Source of the DNA: an uncultured Coriobacteriaceae bacterium
Lineage (GTDB): Bacteria; Actinomycetota; Coriobacteriia; Coriobacteriales; Atopobiaceae
Length of the DNA: 57,884 nucleotides
Reading direction: 5' to 3'
NCBI GenBank assembly: GCA_902795065.1
Contig: CADBJR010000005.1
Coordinates: 1 to 57,884 of the forward strand
Below, in pieces: positions 16,829 through 24,259 of this stretch (within the stretch, counting starts at the first letter, position 1; every line of letters begins with the position of its first letter). Below the pieces are notes generated by a model. It made no database searches and was not told the origin of the DNA. It saw nothing but the letters and a program-made list of their open reading frames with translations. A program made the position numbers and the translations under genes.

Positions 16829-19273
16829 TTAGAGCGCGAGCTGGACGGACTCGGGAGCGGTGAGCGGAGCGACCTTGGCGTAGGTTGCGACGCGCTCGTC
16901 GTCGATGACGCCCGACCAGTTGAGGCCGAAGCCGAAGTCGTAGGCGTTGCCCGCGGCATCGACATGGCACTCGAGGTCGCGCGGGACATCCTCGCAGTTG
17001 GCCTCGACGGTGTCCATGTTCGCGGGCTGCTGGAGCGGCAGCAGGCCGGAGGGCTCGACGGAGCCGGAGAGGATGTCGGCGAGCACGACGTCGGCGGCGC
17101 CGAAGTGCACCAGGATGCCCTGGACCTTGTCCTCGAACTCGGAGAAGACCATGGGGTTGGCCATGTTGATGACCACGACGACGGGCTTTCCGGCCATGAG
17201 CTCGACGGTATCGAGGATCATGTCGAGATCGCCCTCGTTGGCGGCGGTCCAGGACTGGCCCTTGTAGCCGCGGTCCTCCTTGGTGCCGTCATCGAGGATG
17301 GCGCCGGCGATGGAGTGCTCGCGCACGTTGGCGCCGTCGGCGGTGTAGGTGCGGTACTGCAGGGTCTTGGGCACGTAGGTCACGGTGCCGTCCTCGGCGG
17401 TCACGGCACCGTCGCCCGTCGCGGGGGAATCGACGAAGACCACGGCGAACTCGCAGTCGGCGACGTCGGCGGCGGTGGCGCGGGTGAGGTCGGAGTCCTG
17501 GTAGGTGGGCTGGCCGTTCTCGTCGGGGGCGCCGGAGGGATCGGCGATGGTGTCGGTCACGATGTCGAGCATGTCGGCGACCTTGGCGGCGTTGATGGGC
17601 ACGTTCATCATCGCGCCGTGGGCGGCGTTGCCGGTGGCGCCGGCGGCCTGGGCGGGCGTGAACTTGACGGGCACGTAGACCTTGGGAGCGGCGGAGCGCT
17701 CGGCGATGACGTTGCCCTCGTTCTTGAGCATGACCACGCACTTGTCGGCAGCGGCACGGCCGTTGGCGGCAAGCTCCTCGCCCTCGAGCAGGTCGAGTGC
17801 GGCGCGGGCGCTGGTGTAGGGATTCTCGACGAGGCCCGGGAGCAAGTAGGTGGCAAGGATGTGGCGGGCAGCGGTACGGATCTTGGCGTCGGCCTCGTCC
17901 TGGCCATGCTCGGCGACGAGCTGCTCGTAGGCGAGCTTCAGGTTGTCGAGGTCTGCCCCGCCGCCGATCTGGTCCATGCGGGTGTTGATGATCTTCTGCA
18001 TGCGCTCTGCGACGGTGAGCTTCTCGACGCCCCAGTTGGTCCACATGAACCCGCCCGGATCCTCGGTGACGGCCCAGTCGGAGCAGATCAGGCCGTCGTA
18101 GCCCATCTGGTCGCGCAGGATGGAGATCTTGTAATCGCTGTAAGCGGAGCCCACGAGCTCGCCGTACTCCTCGTCGTCGGAGTAGGCGATGGAGTAGCTG
18201 GTCATGACGCCGGACGCCTGCTTGGTGCTGTCGGCGAGGTTGATGCCGCCGTCGATGAAGTTGACGAGCGTGGCGGCGAAGTTATCGCCGGGATAGACGT
18301 TGTACTTGCCGGTGTCGTTATGGGACTCGCGGCCGCTCTCGCCCGCGCCGTCGCCCGGGAAGTGCTTCATCTGCGTGCCCACGGACTGGGCGCCCCAGCC
18401 GGTGTCCTTGCCGTCGACGTAGGTGGACTGGTAGCCGTCGATGGAGGCGCGGGTGAGGTCGCGCGAGAGCGCGGGATCCTCTCCGAAGGCGCCGGTGATG
18501 CGGCTCCAGCGCGGTTCGGCGCACATGTCGATCTGCGGCCCGAGCAGGCAGGTCACGCCCACAGCGCGGTAAGCGCGCGAAAGGTCGTCGGCAACGGACT
18601 TGGCGAGCGCGGGGTCGAAGCTCGCGGCAAGGGCGAGGTTGCCGGGATAGACGCCGATGTCGCGCGGGTTGGTCGAGAGGTTGAAGGGGATGCTGTTGGG
18701 CTTGGACTCGCAGTAGAGCTGGCAGGCGTTGTTCCAGTCGGACTGGCTCTTGCCGTCGCCTGCGGTCATGAAGTTGAGGACGGTGCGGATGCCCTTGTCG
18801 AACATCGCGGTCTGGCCGGAGGCCTCGAGGCCTGCGGCGTCCGCGGCGAACGTCGAGGCGTGGAGCATCAGGGGAAGCTCGTCGGCGACCTCGAGCTGGG
18901 CGGCCCAATCGGCAGCACGGTCTGCTGCAGGCTGACGCCAATCCTCGAAGAGGTCGAGCTTGCCGTTGCCGTTGAGGTCCTTGAACACATAGCCGTCGAC
19001 CTGGATGAGGGCGAGGCCGCTCTCAGGGCTGTAGGACAGCGTGGCGCCGCCTTCCTGGGTCACGAGCTTATGCTTGTCGACATCCTCCTCGGTCCACTTG
19101 GGGGTGCCGCTGCCGAGCTCCTCGGGATCGATCGGATAGGTGACCTCGCCGGCATCCGCAGGCGCGTCATCGCCAGCGGGCGCGGGAGCCGCACCGTTGC
19201 ATGCAGCGAGCATGCTGGCAGCGGCGGCGACTGCGCCGACCTTGAGGAAGTTCCTTCTCGTAAGCTTTGCCAT
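16829..19273 (-). CDS. Tat-exported lipoprotein, glycoside hydrolase family 3
   Basis: An 814-residue protein. The start at 19273 follows AAGGAG and opens with a twin-arginine signal (TRRNFLKVG), a hydrophobic stretch and a lipobox LAAC at about residue 22. It is thus a Tat-exported lipid-anchored enzyme, with an Ala/Pro/Asp-rich linker after it. The GH3 barrel is clear: MKHFPGDGAGESGRESH and GLICSDW with the nucleophile Asp at about residue 399. The second alpha/beta domain carries VVVINMANPMVF and VHFGAADVVLADILSG, with a LLPL block near the end. GH3 enzymes remove terminal beta-linked glucose, xylose or N-acetylglucosamine; which one is not decidable here. It would act outside the membrane on dietary or mucin-type glycans. 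It is divergent from the LytTR regulator. Confidence 0.88.
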   Translation of the reverse strand: MAKLTRRNFLKVGAVAAAASMLAACNGAAPAPAGDDAPADAGEVTYPIDPEELGSGTPKWTEEDVDKHKLVTQEGGATLSYSPESGLALIQVDGYVFKDLNGNGKLDLFEDWRQPAADRAADWAAQLEVADELPLMLHASTFAADAAGLEASGQTAMFDKGIRTVLNFMTAGDGKSQSDWNNACQLYCESKPNSIPFNLSTNPRDIGVYPGNLALAASFDPALAKSVADDLSRAYRAVGVTCLLGPQIDMCAEPRWSRITGAFGEDPALSRDLTRASIDGYQSTYVDGKDTGWGAQSVGTQMKHFPGDGAGESGRESHNDTGKYNVYPGDNFAATLVNFIDGGINLADSTKQASGVMTSYSIAYSDDEEYGELVGSAYSDYKISILRDQMGYDGLICSDWAVTEDPGGFMWTNWGVEKLTVAERMQKIINTRMDQIGGGADLDNLKLAYEQLVAEHGQDEADAKIRTAARHILATYLLPGLVENPYTSARAALDLLEGEELAANGRAAADKCVVMLKNEGNVIAERSAAPKVYVPVKFTPAQAAGATGNAAHGAMMNVPINAAKVADMLDIVTDTIADPSGAPDENGQPTYQDSDLTRATAADVADCEFAVVFVDSPATGDGAVTAEDGTVTYVPKTLQYRTYTADGANVREHSIAGAILDDGTKEDRGYKGQSWTAANEGDLDMILDTVELMAGKPVVVVINMANPMVFSEFEDKVQGILVHFGAADVVLADILSGSVEPSGLLPLQQPANMDTVEANCEDVPRDLECHVDAAGNAYDFGFGLNWSGVIDDERVATYAKVAPLTAPESVQLAL

Positions 19274-19331
19274 ATCTCTCTCCTTCTTCCCATGCCCCTG
19301 CGGGCATTCCTCCGGGAGCTTCCCGGCAATT

Positions 19332-19358
19332 CGGGATGAGCATATGCGCGGCATCCCG
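19332..19358. promoter_or_regulatory. Inverted repeat in the glycosidase/LytTR divergent promoter region
   Basis: CGGGATG and CATCCCG (7 bp, 13-base spacer) lie midway between the divergent starts, with further GGCAATT/GGAATTGG similarity outside. It is a possible operator, not demonstrated. Confidence 0.3.
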
Positions 19359-19505
19359 CGTATGCCGGAATTGGCGCAAACCGCGCGTTTTTGGCATCGA
19401 ATTCCCTGCCGATGCCTGCGAGCGCCAACGGTCGAGAGCATGCCCTCCGCACGAATCGCCTCGTGTAGTATCTGAATGGGCACTTGTTTCGCGCAGGGGG
19501 TGTGC

Positions 19506-20216
19506 ATGTACCGGATCGTCATCTACGAGGACACCGAGAGCGAGGCTCGGACGCTGCTCGGCCATATCGAACGTTACGGCGCCGAACACGGCGTGCAGTT
19601 CCAGACTACCTGGGAGCGCTCGGCCTTCGGCATCGGCATCGATTCGGAGCGGGCGGACCTCATCTTCATGGACATCGAGATGCCCGGCATGTCGGGCATG
19701 GACGCCGCGTCCCTGATGCGCACCTTCGATACCGAGACGCCCATCATCTTCGTCACCAACCTCGCCCAGTTCGCCGTGAACGGCTATGAGGTGGACGCGC
19801 TGGGCTTCATCGTGAAGCCCGTGAGCTACGCCGCCTTCTCCATGCGCATGGCGAAGGCGCTGCGCGTCATGCGCGAGAACCGTGAGAGCAGCATCACGGT
19901 CAAGACCCACGGCGGCATGAGGGTGCTCGGCGTCGAGGACATCACCTTCATCGAGGTCAGGGGCCACGAGCTCACCTACCATCTAGCTGACGGCGACACG
20001 GTATCCGCACGCGCCACCATCGCCGAGGCGGAGGAGCGCCTCGCGGATGTGCCCTTCGTCCGCATCTCCAAGAGCTTCCTCGTGAACATGCGCCACATCA
20101 AGGGGTTCACCAAGCAGGAGGTCGAGCTCTTCGATGGCACGCCGCTGCCCATCGGCCGCACCATGCGCGACGCGGCTATCGAGAGGATCGTAGGCTACCT
20201 CGGCGGGACGGCATAG
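19506..20216 (+). CDS. LytTR-family response regulator
   Basis: A 236-residue regulator. The start at 19506 follows AGGGGGT and begins directly with the receiver strand (MYRIVIYEDTESEA). The phosphoacceptor is Asp56 in IFMDIEMPGMSG, with FVTN and IVKPV supplying the conserved Thr and Lys. Residues about 135-236 are a LytTR DNA-binding domain (ITVKTHGGMRVLGVEDITFIE, FVRISKSFLVNMRHI). LytTR regulators of the AgrA type control secreted or cell-surface functions. The sensor gene follows after 2 bases, so the two form one transcription unit. Confidence 0.92.
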   Translation: MYRIVIYEDTESEARTLLGHIERYGAEHGVQFQTTWERSAFGIGIDSERADLIFMDIEMPGMSGMDAASLMRTFDTETPIIFVTNLAQFAVNGYEVDALGFIVKPVSYAAFSMRMAKALRVMRENRESSITVKTHGGMRVLGVEDITFIEVRGHELTYHLADGDTVSARATIAEAEERLADVPFVRISKSFLVNMRHIKGFTKQEVELFDGTPLPIGRTMRDAAIERIVGYLGGTA

Positions 20217-20218
20217 CG

Positions 20219-21505
20219 ATGGACGGAGCGCCGCTTTTCGCGCTGATCGGTCCCGCGCTGATGCTCGTGCAGATCACGGTGCCCGTCTTCGCGCTCGCTG
20301 CGAAGCTTCCGCGCCGCGGGCTTCCGCGCATCGTCGAGGGCATCGTGCCCATCGTCCTGATGCTCCCTGTCTGGCTCTTCCTCACGAGCAGATGGCAATA
20401 CTTCGCTCCCACCGATGTACCTGGAACCCTCACGACCTTCTTCATCATCCTCGCGCTTCTGGTTGCGGCGGTCATGATCGTTCACCGCGCCTCTGCATGG
20501 TCGGCGCTCTTCTGCGCATCCGCGGGCTACACCATCCAGAACATCGCCTCGAGCACCTCGACGCTCAACGGCAACGTCGCCGATCTCATCGGCATGCATG
20601 AGGTGTACGCGGAGCATATCCTCATCTACGAGCAGGTGGTTCTCGTCATCGTCTATGCGCTCGCCTTCCTGCTGTTCGTGAAGCGCATCTGGAAGACGCG
20701 GCTCGAGCTGGTCGAGGACCGCCACATGGTCCTCGCATTCGTCGCCTGCCTCTTCGCCGTGATCGGCTTCGACGTGCTCATCAAGGGGGCTGTCACCGAG
20801 GGCGTGTCGCTCGAGCTCGGATGCGGCTTGCGTGCCGTCCACATCGCCTTCTGCATCTTCCTGCTCTACTTCGACTACCGCACGCTCTCACGCAACCGCA
20901 TCGAGGCGGAGGCCGCCGTGAACCGCCACATCATCAAGGAGCGCGAGCGCCAGTACGAGGAGAGCCGCCTCACCATCGATGCAGTGAACCGGCGCATGCA
21001 CGACATCTGCCATAGCGTGGCGGAGACCGCCGTGGAGATGGGCGCCACGGGCGATCCGCGCGTGGACGAGCTCATCTCGCAGGTGCTCGACGAGGTGCGC
21101 CATTACGACACCGTCATCAGCACGGGCGATGAGCCGCTCGACACCGTGCTCACCGAGAAGGGGCTTGTGTGCGAGCGCGAGGGCATGCGCCTCTCCCCCG
21201 TCGCCGACGGCTCCGCGCTTGCGCGTCTCGAGCCTGCGGAGAAATACGCGCTCGTGGGCGGGATCATCGATACGGCGATCGAGCTCGTACGCGGCGTAGA
21301 CGATCCCGCACTGTGCGACATCTCCCTCACGATCCGCAGGCGCGGTGACATGGCGGTGATCAGCCTCGAGCACTACTTGCCCGAGAAGCACGCGTCTGCG
21401 CACCTCGGGCGCACGGCCCGGCTCATCGTGGAGCGGTATGGAGGGAACGCGATCGACCGCGAGGAGGACGGCATCCGCACCCTCACCGTCACGCTGCCCG
21501 CATAG
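20219..21505 (+). CDS. AgrC-like membrane histidine kinase with degenerate N-box
   Basis: A 428-residue sensor with six or seven membrane segments in residues 5-225, a linker coiled coil (IKERERQYEESRL) and a phosphoacceptor-like block NRRMHDICHSV with His261. The GHKL ATPase region keeps PLDTVLTEKGLVCEREG and a terminal GRTARLIVERYGGN..IRTLTVTLP block. However, the place of the N-box reads ALVGGIIDTAIELV, without the Mg-binding asparagine usual in active kinases (normally near ALFGNALDNAIEA). It may be a weak kinase or mainly a phosphatase/sensor. It is cotranscribed with the LytTR regulator upstream. No signal peptide gene (agrD-like) is visible nearby. Confidence 0.82.
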   Translation: MDGAPLFALIGPALMLVQITVPVFALAAKLPRRGLPRIVEGIVPIVLMLPVWLFLTSRWQYFAPTDVPGTLTTFFIILALLVAAVMIVHRASAWSALFCASAGYTIQNIASSTSTLNGNVADLIGMHEVYAEHILIYEQVVLVIVYALAFLLFVKRIWKTRLELVEDRHMVLAFVACLFAVIGFDVLIKGAVTEGVSLELGCGLRAVHIAFCIFLLYFDYRTLSRNRIEAEAAVNRHIIKERERQYEESRLTIDAVNRRMHDICHSVAETAVEMGATGDPRVDELISQVLDEVRHYDTVISTGDEPLDTVLTEKGLVCEREGMRLSPVADGSALARLEPAEKYALVGGIIDTAIELVRGVDDPALCDISLTIRRRGDMAVISLEHYLPEKHASAHLGRTARLIVERYGGNAIDREEDGIRTLTVTLPA

Positions 21506-21516
21506 CTGGGGACACG

Positions 21517-21882
21517 CTACCTGTCCAGATAGTTCATATTGAGCGGCTTGTTGGTGATGAAGAGCAGCTCCACGTCCTCGTTGCCCGCGCCGTGCTCCAT
21601 CTCGACGCCCTCGTCCCACCAGATGAAGTCGCCGGCGGACAGCGTGCAGTCGTCGCACACGAGCGTGCCCTTGATGACGTAGATGCCGTGGGCGGCGTCA
21701 TGCGTGTGCCAGGGGATCATGCAGCCGGCCGGGTAGACGAGCTTCTTCACGATCATGCCCGTATCGGGGTCGTCGATGTACATGCGCTGGAACATGAGCT
21801 TCTTGTTGCGCGAGTTCACGTGGCCGTACTGGGACATGTCCTCCTCTGCCGCGCGGAAGATGGTGACGCCGTCCTTTGCCAT
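21517..21882 (-). CDS. Small single-domain cupin protein
   Basis: A 121-residue cytoplasmic protein with one cupin barrel. The metal motif is IPWHTHDAAHGIYVIKG (His residues about 58, 60 and 64), with the second half GDFIWWDEGVEMEHGAGNEDVELLF. Proteins of this type bind a divalent metal and act as small isomerases, dioxygenases or binding proteins; no function can be assigned. The upstream ATG follows GGGGGGATCGACC. It is convergent with the histidine kinase gene, only 11 bases away, in a gap containing the inverted pair GGACA/TGTCC. Confidence 0.75.
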   Translation of the reverse strand: MAKDGVTIFRAAEEDMSQYGHVNSRNKKLMFQRMYIDDPDTGMIVKKLVYPAGCMIPWHTHDAAHGIYVIKGTLVCDDCTLSAGDFIWWDEGVEMEHGAGNEDVELLFITNKPLNMNYLDR

Positions 21883-22020
21883 GGTCGATCCCCCCTCGGA
21901 GTGTGCACGATCCTCGTCCTGACAGCATAATAGATGCCTTCGAGGCGCTTAGGCCATGTTTTGCGCAAGATGGCCGCATAAGCACACAACGTGTCTTTGG
22001 TTGCCGATGCAGCGGAGCTA

Positions 22021-22521
22021 CTAGCCTGCGTAGAGCTCCCGAAGAAGGGTCAGGGCATCGCTTGAGGACATCGCGGGAACAACAGCGTGTGCTAAGAGCG
22101 CTTTATCGTTTGTTACCAACAGGTCCGCCTCGCAGCGTTTCGCCGCAGCAAGCATCAGGTCATCCTCGAAATCAGGATGGATCCTGTGGCACTTCTCCGC
22201 AAACCATACGTCCTGCTCGTCGGCACCCACCAACCCCGCGAACTTGCGCACATTCTGCACGCAGCTCCAAGCGAACTGCCTCGCTACATATCCCGAAACG
22301 TCGTCGATCTCCTCACCACGTGCCCTGAGCTCCCGTTTCATGAGCGCCTCTGCCAGGTACGAAAGGTTCTGCATGACTCCCGACGAGCAGAAGATGGCGA
22401 GCTGGTTGCTCCGGAGAAGGCCGAGAAGGCCGCATGCTGTCTCGTGGCCGGGACGCGTGGGAAAGAAGAAGTCGAGCCAAACGCAGGTATCGATGAAGAA
22501 GCAGCGCGGAAGAGCGTTCAT
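22021..22521 (-). CDS. PIN-domain toxin-like ribonuclease
   Basis: A 166-residue PIN protein. Conserved acids are in FFIDTCVWLDFF (Asp11, Asp17), HPDFEDDLMLAAA and LLVTNDKAL, the pattern of Mg-dependent VapC-type RNases that cleave tRNA or rRNA. Its start overlaps the stop of the upstream RelB/DinJ-like gene by 4 bases (ATGA), the standard antitoxin-first toxin-antitoxin layout. Toxicity is inferred from fold and context. The length is longer than many VapC toxins (about 130), because of an extra helical segment after residue 60. Confidence 0.82.
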   Translation of the reverse strand: MNALPRCFFIDTCVWLDFFFPTRPGHETACGLLGLLRSNQLAIFCSSGVMQNLSYLAEALMKRELRARGEEIDDVSGYVARQFAWSCVQNVRKFAGLVGADEQDVWFAEKCHRIHPDFEDDLMLAAAKRCEADLLVTNDKALLAHAVVPAMSSSDALTLLRELYAG

Positions 22522-22880
22522 GCAAGGCCCTTCTCGTCAAGACGCTCGAGAAGCGCATCCTGCAAGAGCTCCTTATCGGATACTCCAGCATCCACGGGAG
22601 CTGCCTCGAGTCCAAGCTGCGAGAGTGCGGCAGCGTACAGGCTCTTGCCCTCCGAAAGCGGATCCCCCGCATCGAGAGCCTCAGCCCGAGGCGATGCTGC
22701 CGGAGCATCGGCCAGAAGCCTCTGCAAGGCAGCAAGATTCTGCGCACCGGATGAGGCAAGCTCCCAAAGCGCGCGAACAGCCTCCGATGCGGTGAGTCCG
22801 ATGGATGCAAGGCCGGCATCGCCGCGCTCCTTAAGCGCCGCACCCATCCGCACGTTGAGCTGCGCCCCCAATGTCTCCAT
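22518..22880 (-). CDS. RelB/DinJ-like antitoxin
   Basis: A 120-residue protein. The first 45 residues (LNVRMGAALKERGDAGLASIGLTASEAVRALWE) match the ribbon-helix-helix pattern of RelB/DinJ antitoxins. The rest is Ala/Leu-rich and would wrap the toxin. It partners with the PIN toxin, whereas RelB-like antitoxins usually pair with RelE/YafQ, so this is a mixed pairing. It is probably autoregulated through the palindrome at 22895-22913. GGGAG precedes the ATG at 22880. Confidence 0.72.
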   Translation of the reverse strand: METLGAQLNVRMGAALKERGDAGLASIGLTASEAVRALWELASSGAQNLAALQRLLADAPAASPRAEALDAGDPLSEGKSLYAAALSQLGLEAAPVDAGVSDKELLQDALLERLDEKGLA

Positions 22881-22894
22881 AGCTTCTCCCGTTT

Positions 22895-22913
22895 TGTATA
22901 TACCGTATATACA
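22895..22913 (-). promoter_or_regulatory. Perfect palindromic operator of the toxin-antitoxin pair
   Basis: TGTATATACCGTATATACA is a perfect 9+1+9 palindrome 15 bases upstream of the antitoxin start. A TATACT -10-like hexamer lies just upstream on the minus strand (about 22922-22917), so a bound protein would cover the start of transcription. This fits autorepression by the ribbon-helix-helix antitoxin. Confidence 0.7.
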
Positions 22914-23025
22914 ATCAGTATAGCATTATGGAGGAACCATCTTTCCGAAACGTAACGGTTCGTCGGTCTTCCCGCCCGCTCCCCTATCATCACATTCGTA
23001 AAACAATCGCAAGATGGGAGAAGCC

Positions 23026-23433
23026 ATGCTCGACGAGACCAACTCCATCGAAGAGGTGCGCGCGTTCTTCGGACGTGACCGCTTCGCGTCGGAAGCCTGC
23101 GGCTGCGAGGTGCTCGAGGCGTCGCACGGACACGCCGTCTGCGCCTTCACGATCGGCGCGCAGCATATGAACGCACAGGACCACGTGATGGGCGGCGCCA
23201 TCTTCACGCTGGCCGACTTCGCGCTCGCCATTGCATGCAACATGGGCGAGAACCCCACCGTGGCCATCTCCAACACCATCGAGTACTATGCGCAGCCCAA
23301 GGGAAGCCGCCTCATCGCCACGGCGGATGCCGACAAGAGCGGTCGCTCCGTGGGCTTCTACACGGTGGATATAGCCGATGAGCTGGGGACCAAGGTCGCA
23401 CGCATGACGGCGACGTGCTTCAGAAGGGCGTAG
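23026..23433 (+). CDS. PaaI-family hotdog thioesterase
   Basis: A 135-residue hotdog-fold protein. The start at 23026 is preferred to an ATG 12 bases upstream because GGGAGAAG sits before it. The family pattern is present: HMNAQDHVMGGAIFTLADFALAIACN (helix with the catalytic Asp region) and the later IEYYAQPKGSRLIATA strand. PaaI-type enzymes hydrolyse acyl-CoA or aryl-CoA thioesters in the cytoplasm; the acyl group is unknown. It is not linked to a CoA pathway here. It is convergent with the metallophosphoesterase gene. Confidence 0.82.
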   Translation: MLDETNSIEEVRAFFGRDRFASEACGCEVLEASHGHAVCAFTIGAQHMNAQDHVMGGAIFTLADFALAIACNMGENPTVAISNTIEYYAQPKGSRLIATADADKSGRSVGFYTVDIADELGTKVARMTATCFRRA

Positions 23434-23448
23434 CGGGACCGTTCCCGC

Positions 23449-24147
23449 CTACAGCTTGACGATCTCGTCGAAGACGGCGATGTGCGGGTCGTCCACGTCC
23501 GAGTCGAAGTGCAGGTGGCCGTAGTACCAGCGCTTATAGGAAAACGCTCCCTCGACATGCTCCTCGAGCCAGTCTGTCCACTCGTCCGACGGTCCCCAGA
23601 AGCCCGACCAACGCGCCCGGTAGTGGTCGTACTGGCCCGTGGGTGGACAATGCGTGAGCACATAGTCCACCGCTACGACCGCCTCGGCCGCCTCGGCGAT
23701 GTAGGCACGCTCCTCCTCGCCCGGGGCCTCCTGCTCCCACCACGTGACGTGCGGCGTGCGCCACTTCTCGTCGATCGAATGCGCACCGCCCACGCAGAAG
23801 AAGGTGCTTCCGCAGATCTCGAACGTCTCTCCGCGCATGAGATGGATCACGTGGGGTCGCACGGAATGCACGCGTCCGCCGTGCCAGCGCTCTACGGGCA
23901 GGGCTTCCAGCAGGTCGAAGTTCTCATGGTTGCCGTCGATGAACAGCGTGCTCCAGGGCTGCGCCTCGAACCAGGCGAGCAGCTCGACCTCGCGGTCGCT
24001 CGGCGGCTCGCGCCAGACCAGCCCGAAGTCGCCGAGGATGATGAGGAAGTCGTCGCGCGTGAGGCCGGCGCCCTCGCCCTCTGCGAAGGCGGGGATGCCG
24101 CCCATGTCCATGCCTCCGTGGATGTCGCCCGTCAGATAGACCGCCAT
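23449..24147 (-). CDS. Calcineurin-like metallophosphoesterase
   Basis: A 232-residue protein. The start at 24147 follows CGGGAG. Metal-binding motifs appear in order: GDIHGG (about residues 8-13), ILGDFG, DGNHENF, DYVLTHCPP and YGHLHFD. This is the complete two-metal site of calcineurin-like phosphoesterases. The family covers phosphatases and nucleotide or phosphodiester hydrolases, so the substrate is open. No signal peptide is present, so it is cytoplasmic. It is not obviously in an operon; the carbohydrate-binding lipoprotein gene ends 113 bases before its start. Confidence 0.85.
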   Translation of the reverse strand: MAVYLTGDIHGGMDMGGIPAFAEGEGAGLTRDDFLIILGDFGLVWREPPSDREVELLAWFEAQPWSTLFIDGNHENFDLLEALPVERWHGGRVHSVRPHVIHLMRGETFEICGSTFFCVGGAHSIDEKWRTPHVTWWEQEAPGEEERAYIAEAAEAVVAVDYVLTHCPPTGQYDHYRARWSGFWGPSDEWTDWLEEHVEGAFSYKRWYYGHLHFDSDVDDPHIAVFDEIVKL

Positions 24148-24200
24148 GCCGCTCCCGATCAATCGCAAGCATCTTCATCCTCCGATGATAGCGGAAGGAA

Positions 24201-24228
24201 GCGGCCCGCACGTCAGCGCGCGGGCCGC
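24201..24228 (-). terminator. Hairpin downstream of the carbohydrate-binding lipoprotein gene
   Basis: GCGGCCCGC and GCGGGCCGC form a 9-bp GC stem 31 bp past the stop codon. On the minus strand it is followed by TTCCTTCC, so it is only a partial intrinsic terminator. Confidence 0.5.
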
Positions 24229-24259
24229 AGGGAAGGAATCGCCTTTGCACCGGCAGAAG

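Noticed and set aside
16964-19339. 791-residue open frame opposite the family-3 glycosidase
   Set aside because: Antisense shadow; Gly/Val/Asp/His repeats, no start signal, and the opposite strand carries clear catalytic motifs.
23014-23025. Earlier ATG (MGEA) for the hotdog thioesterase
   Set aside because: It contains the ribosome site GGGAGAAG of the next ATG and has no good site of its own.
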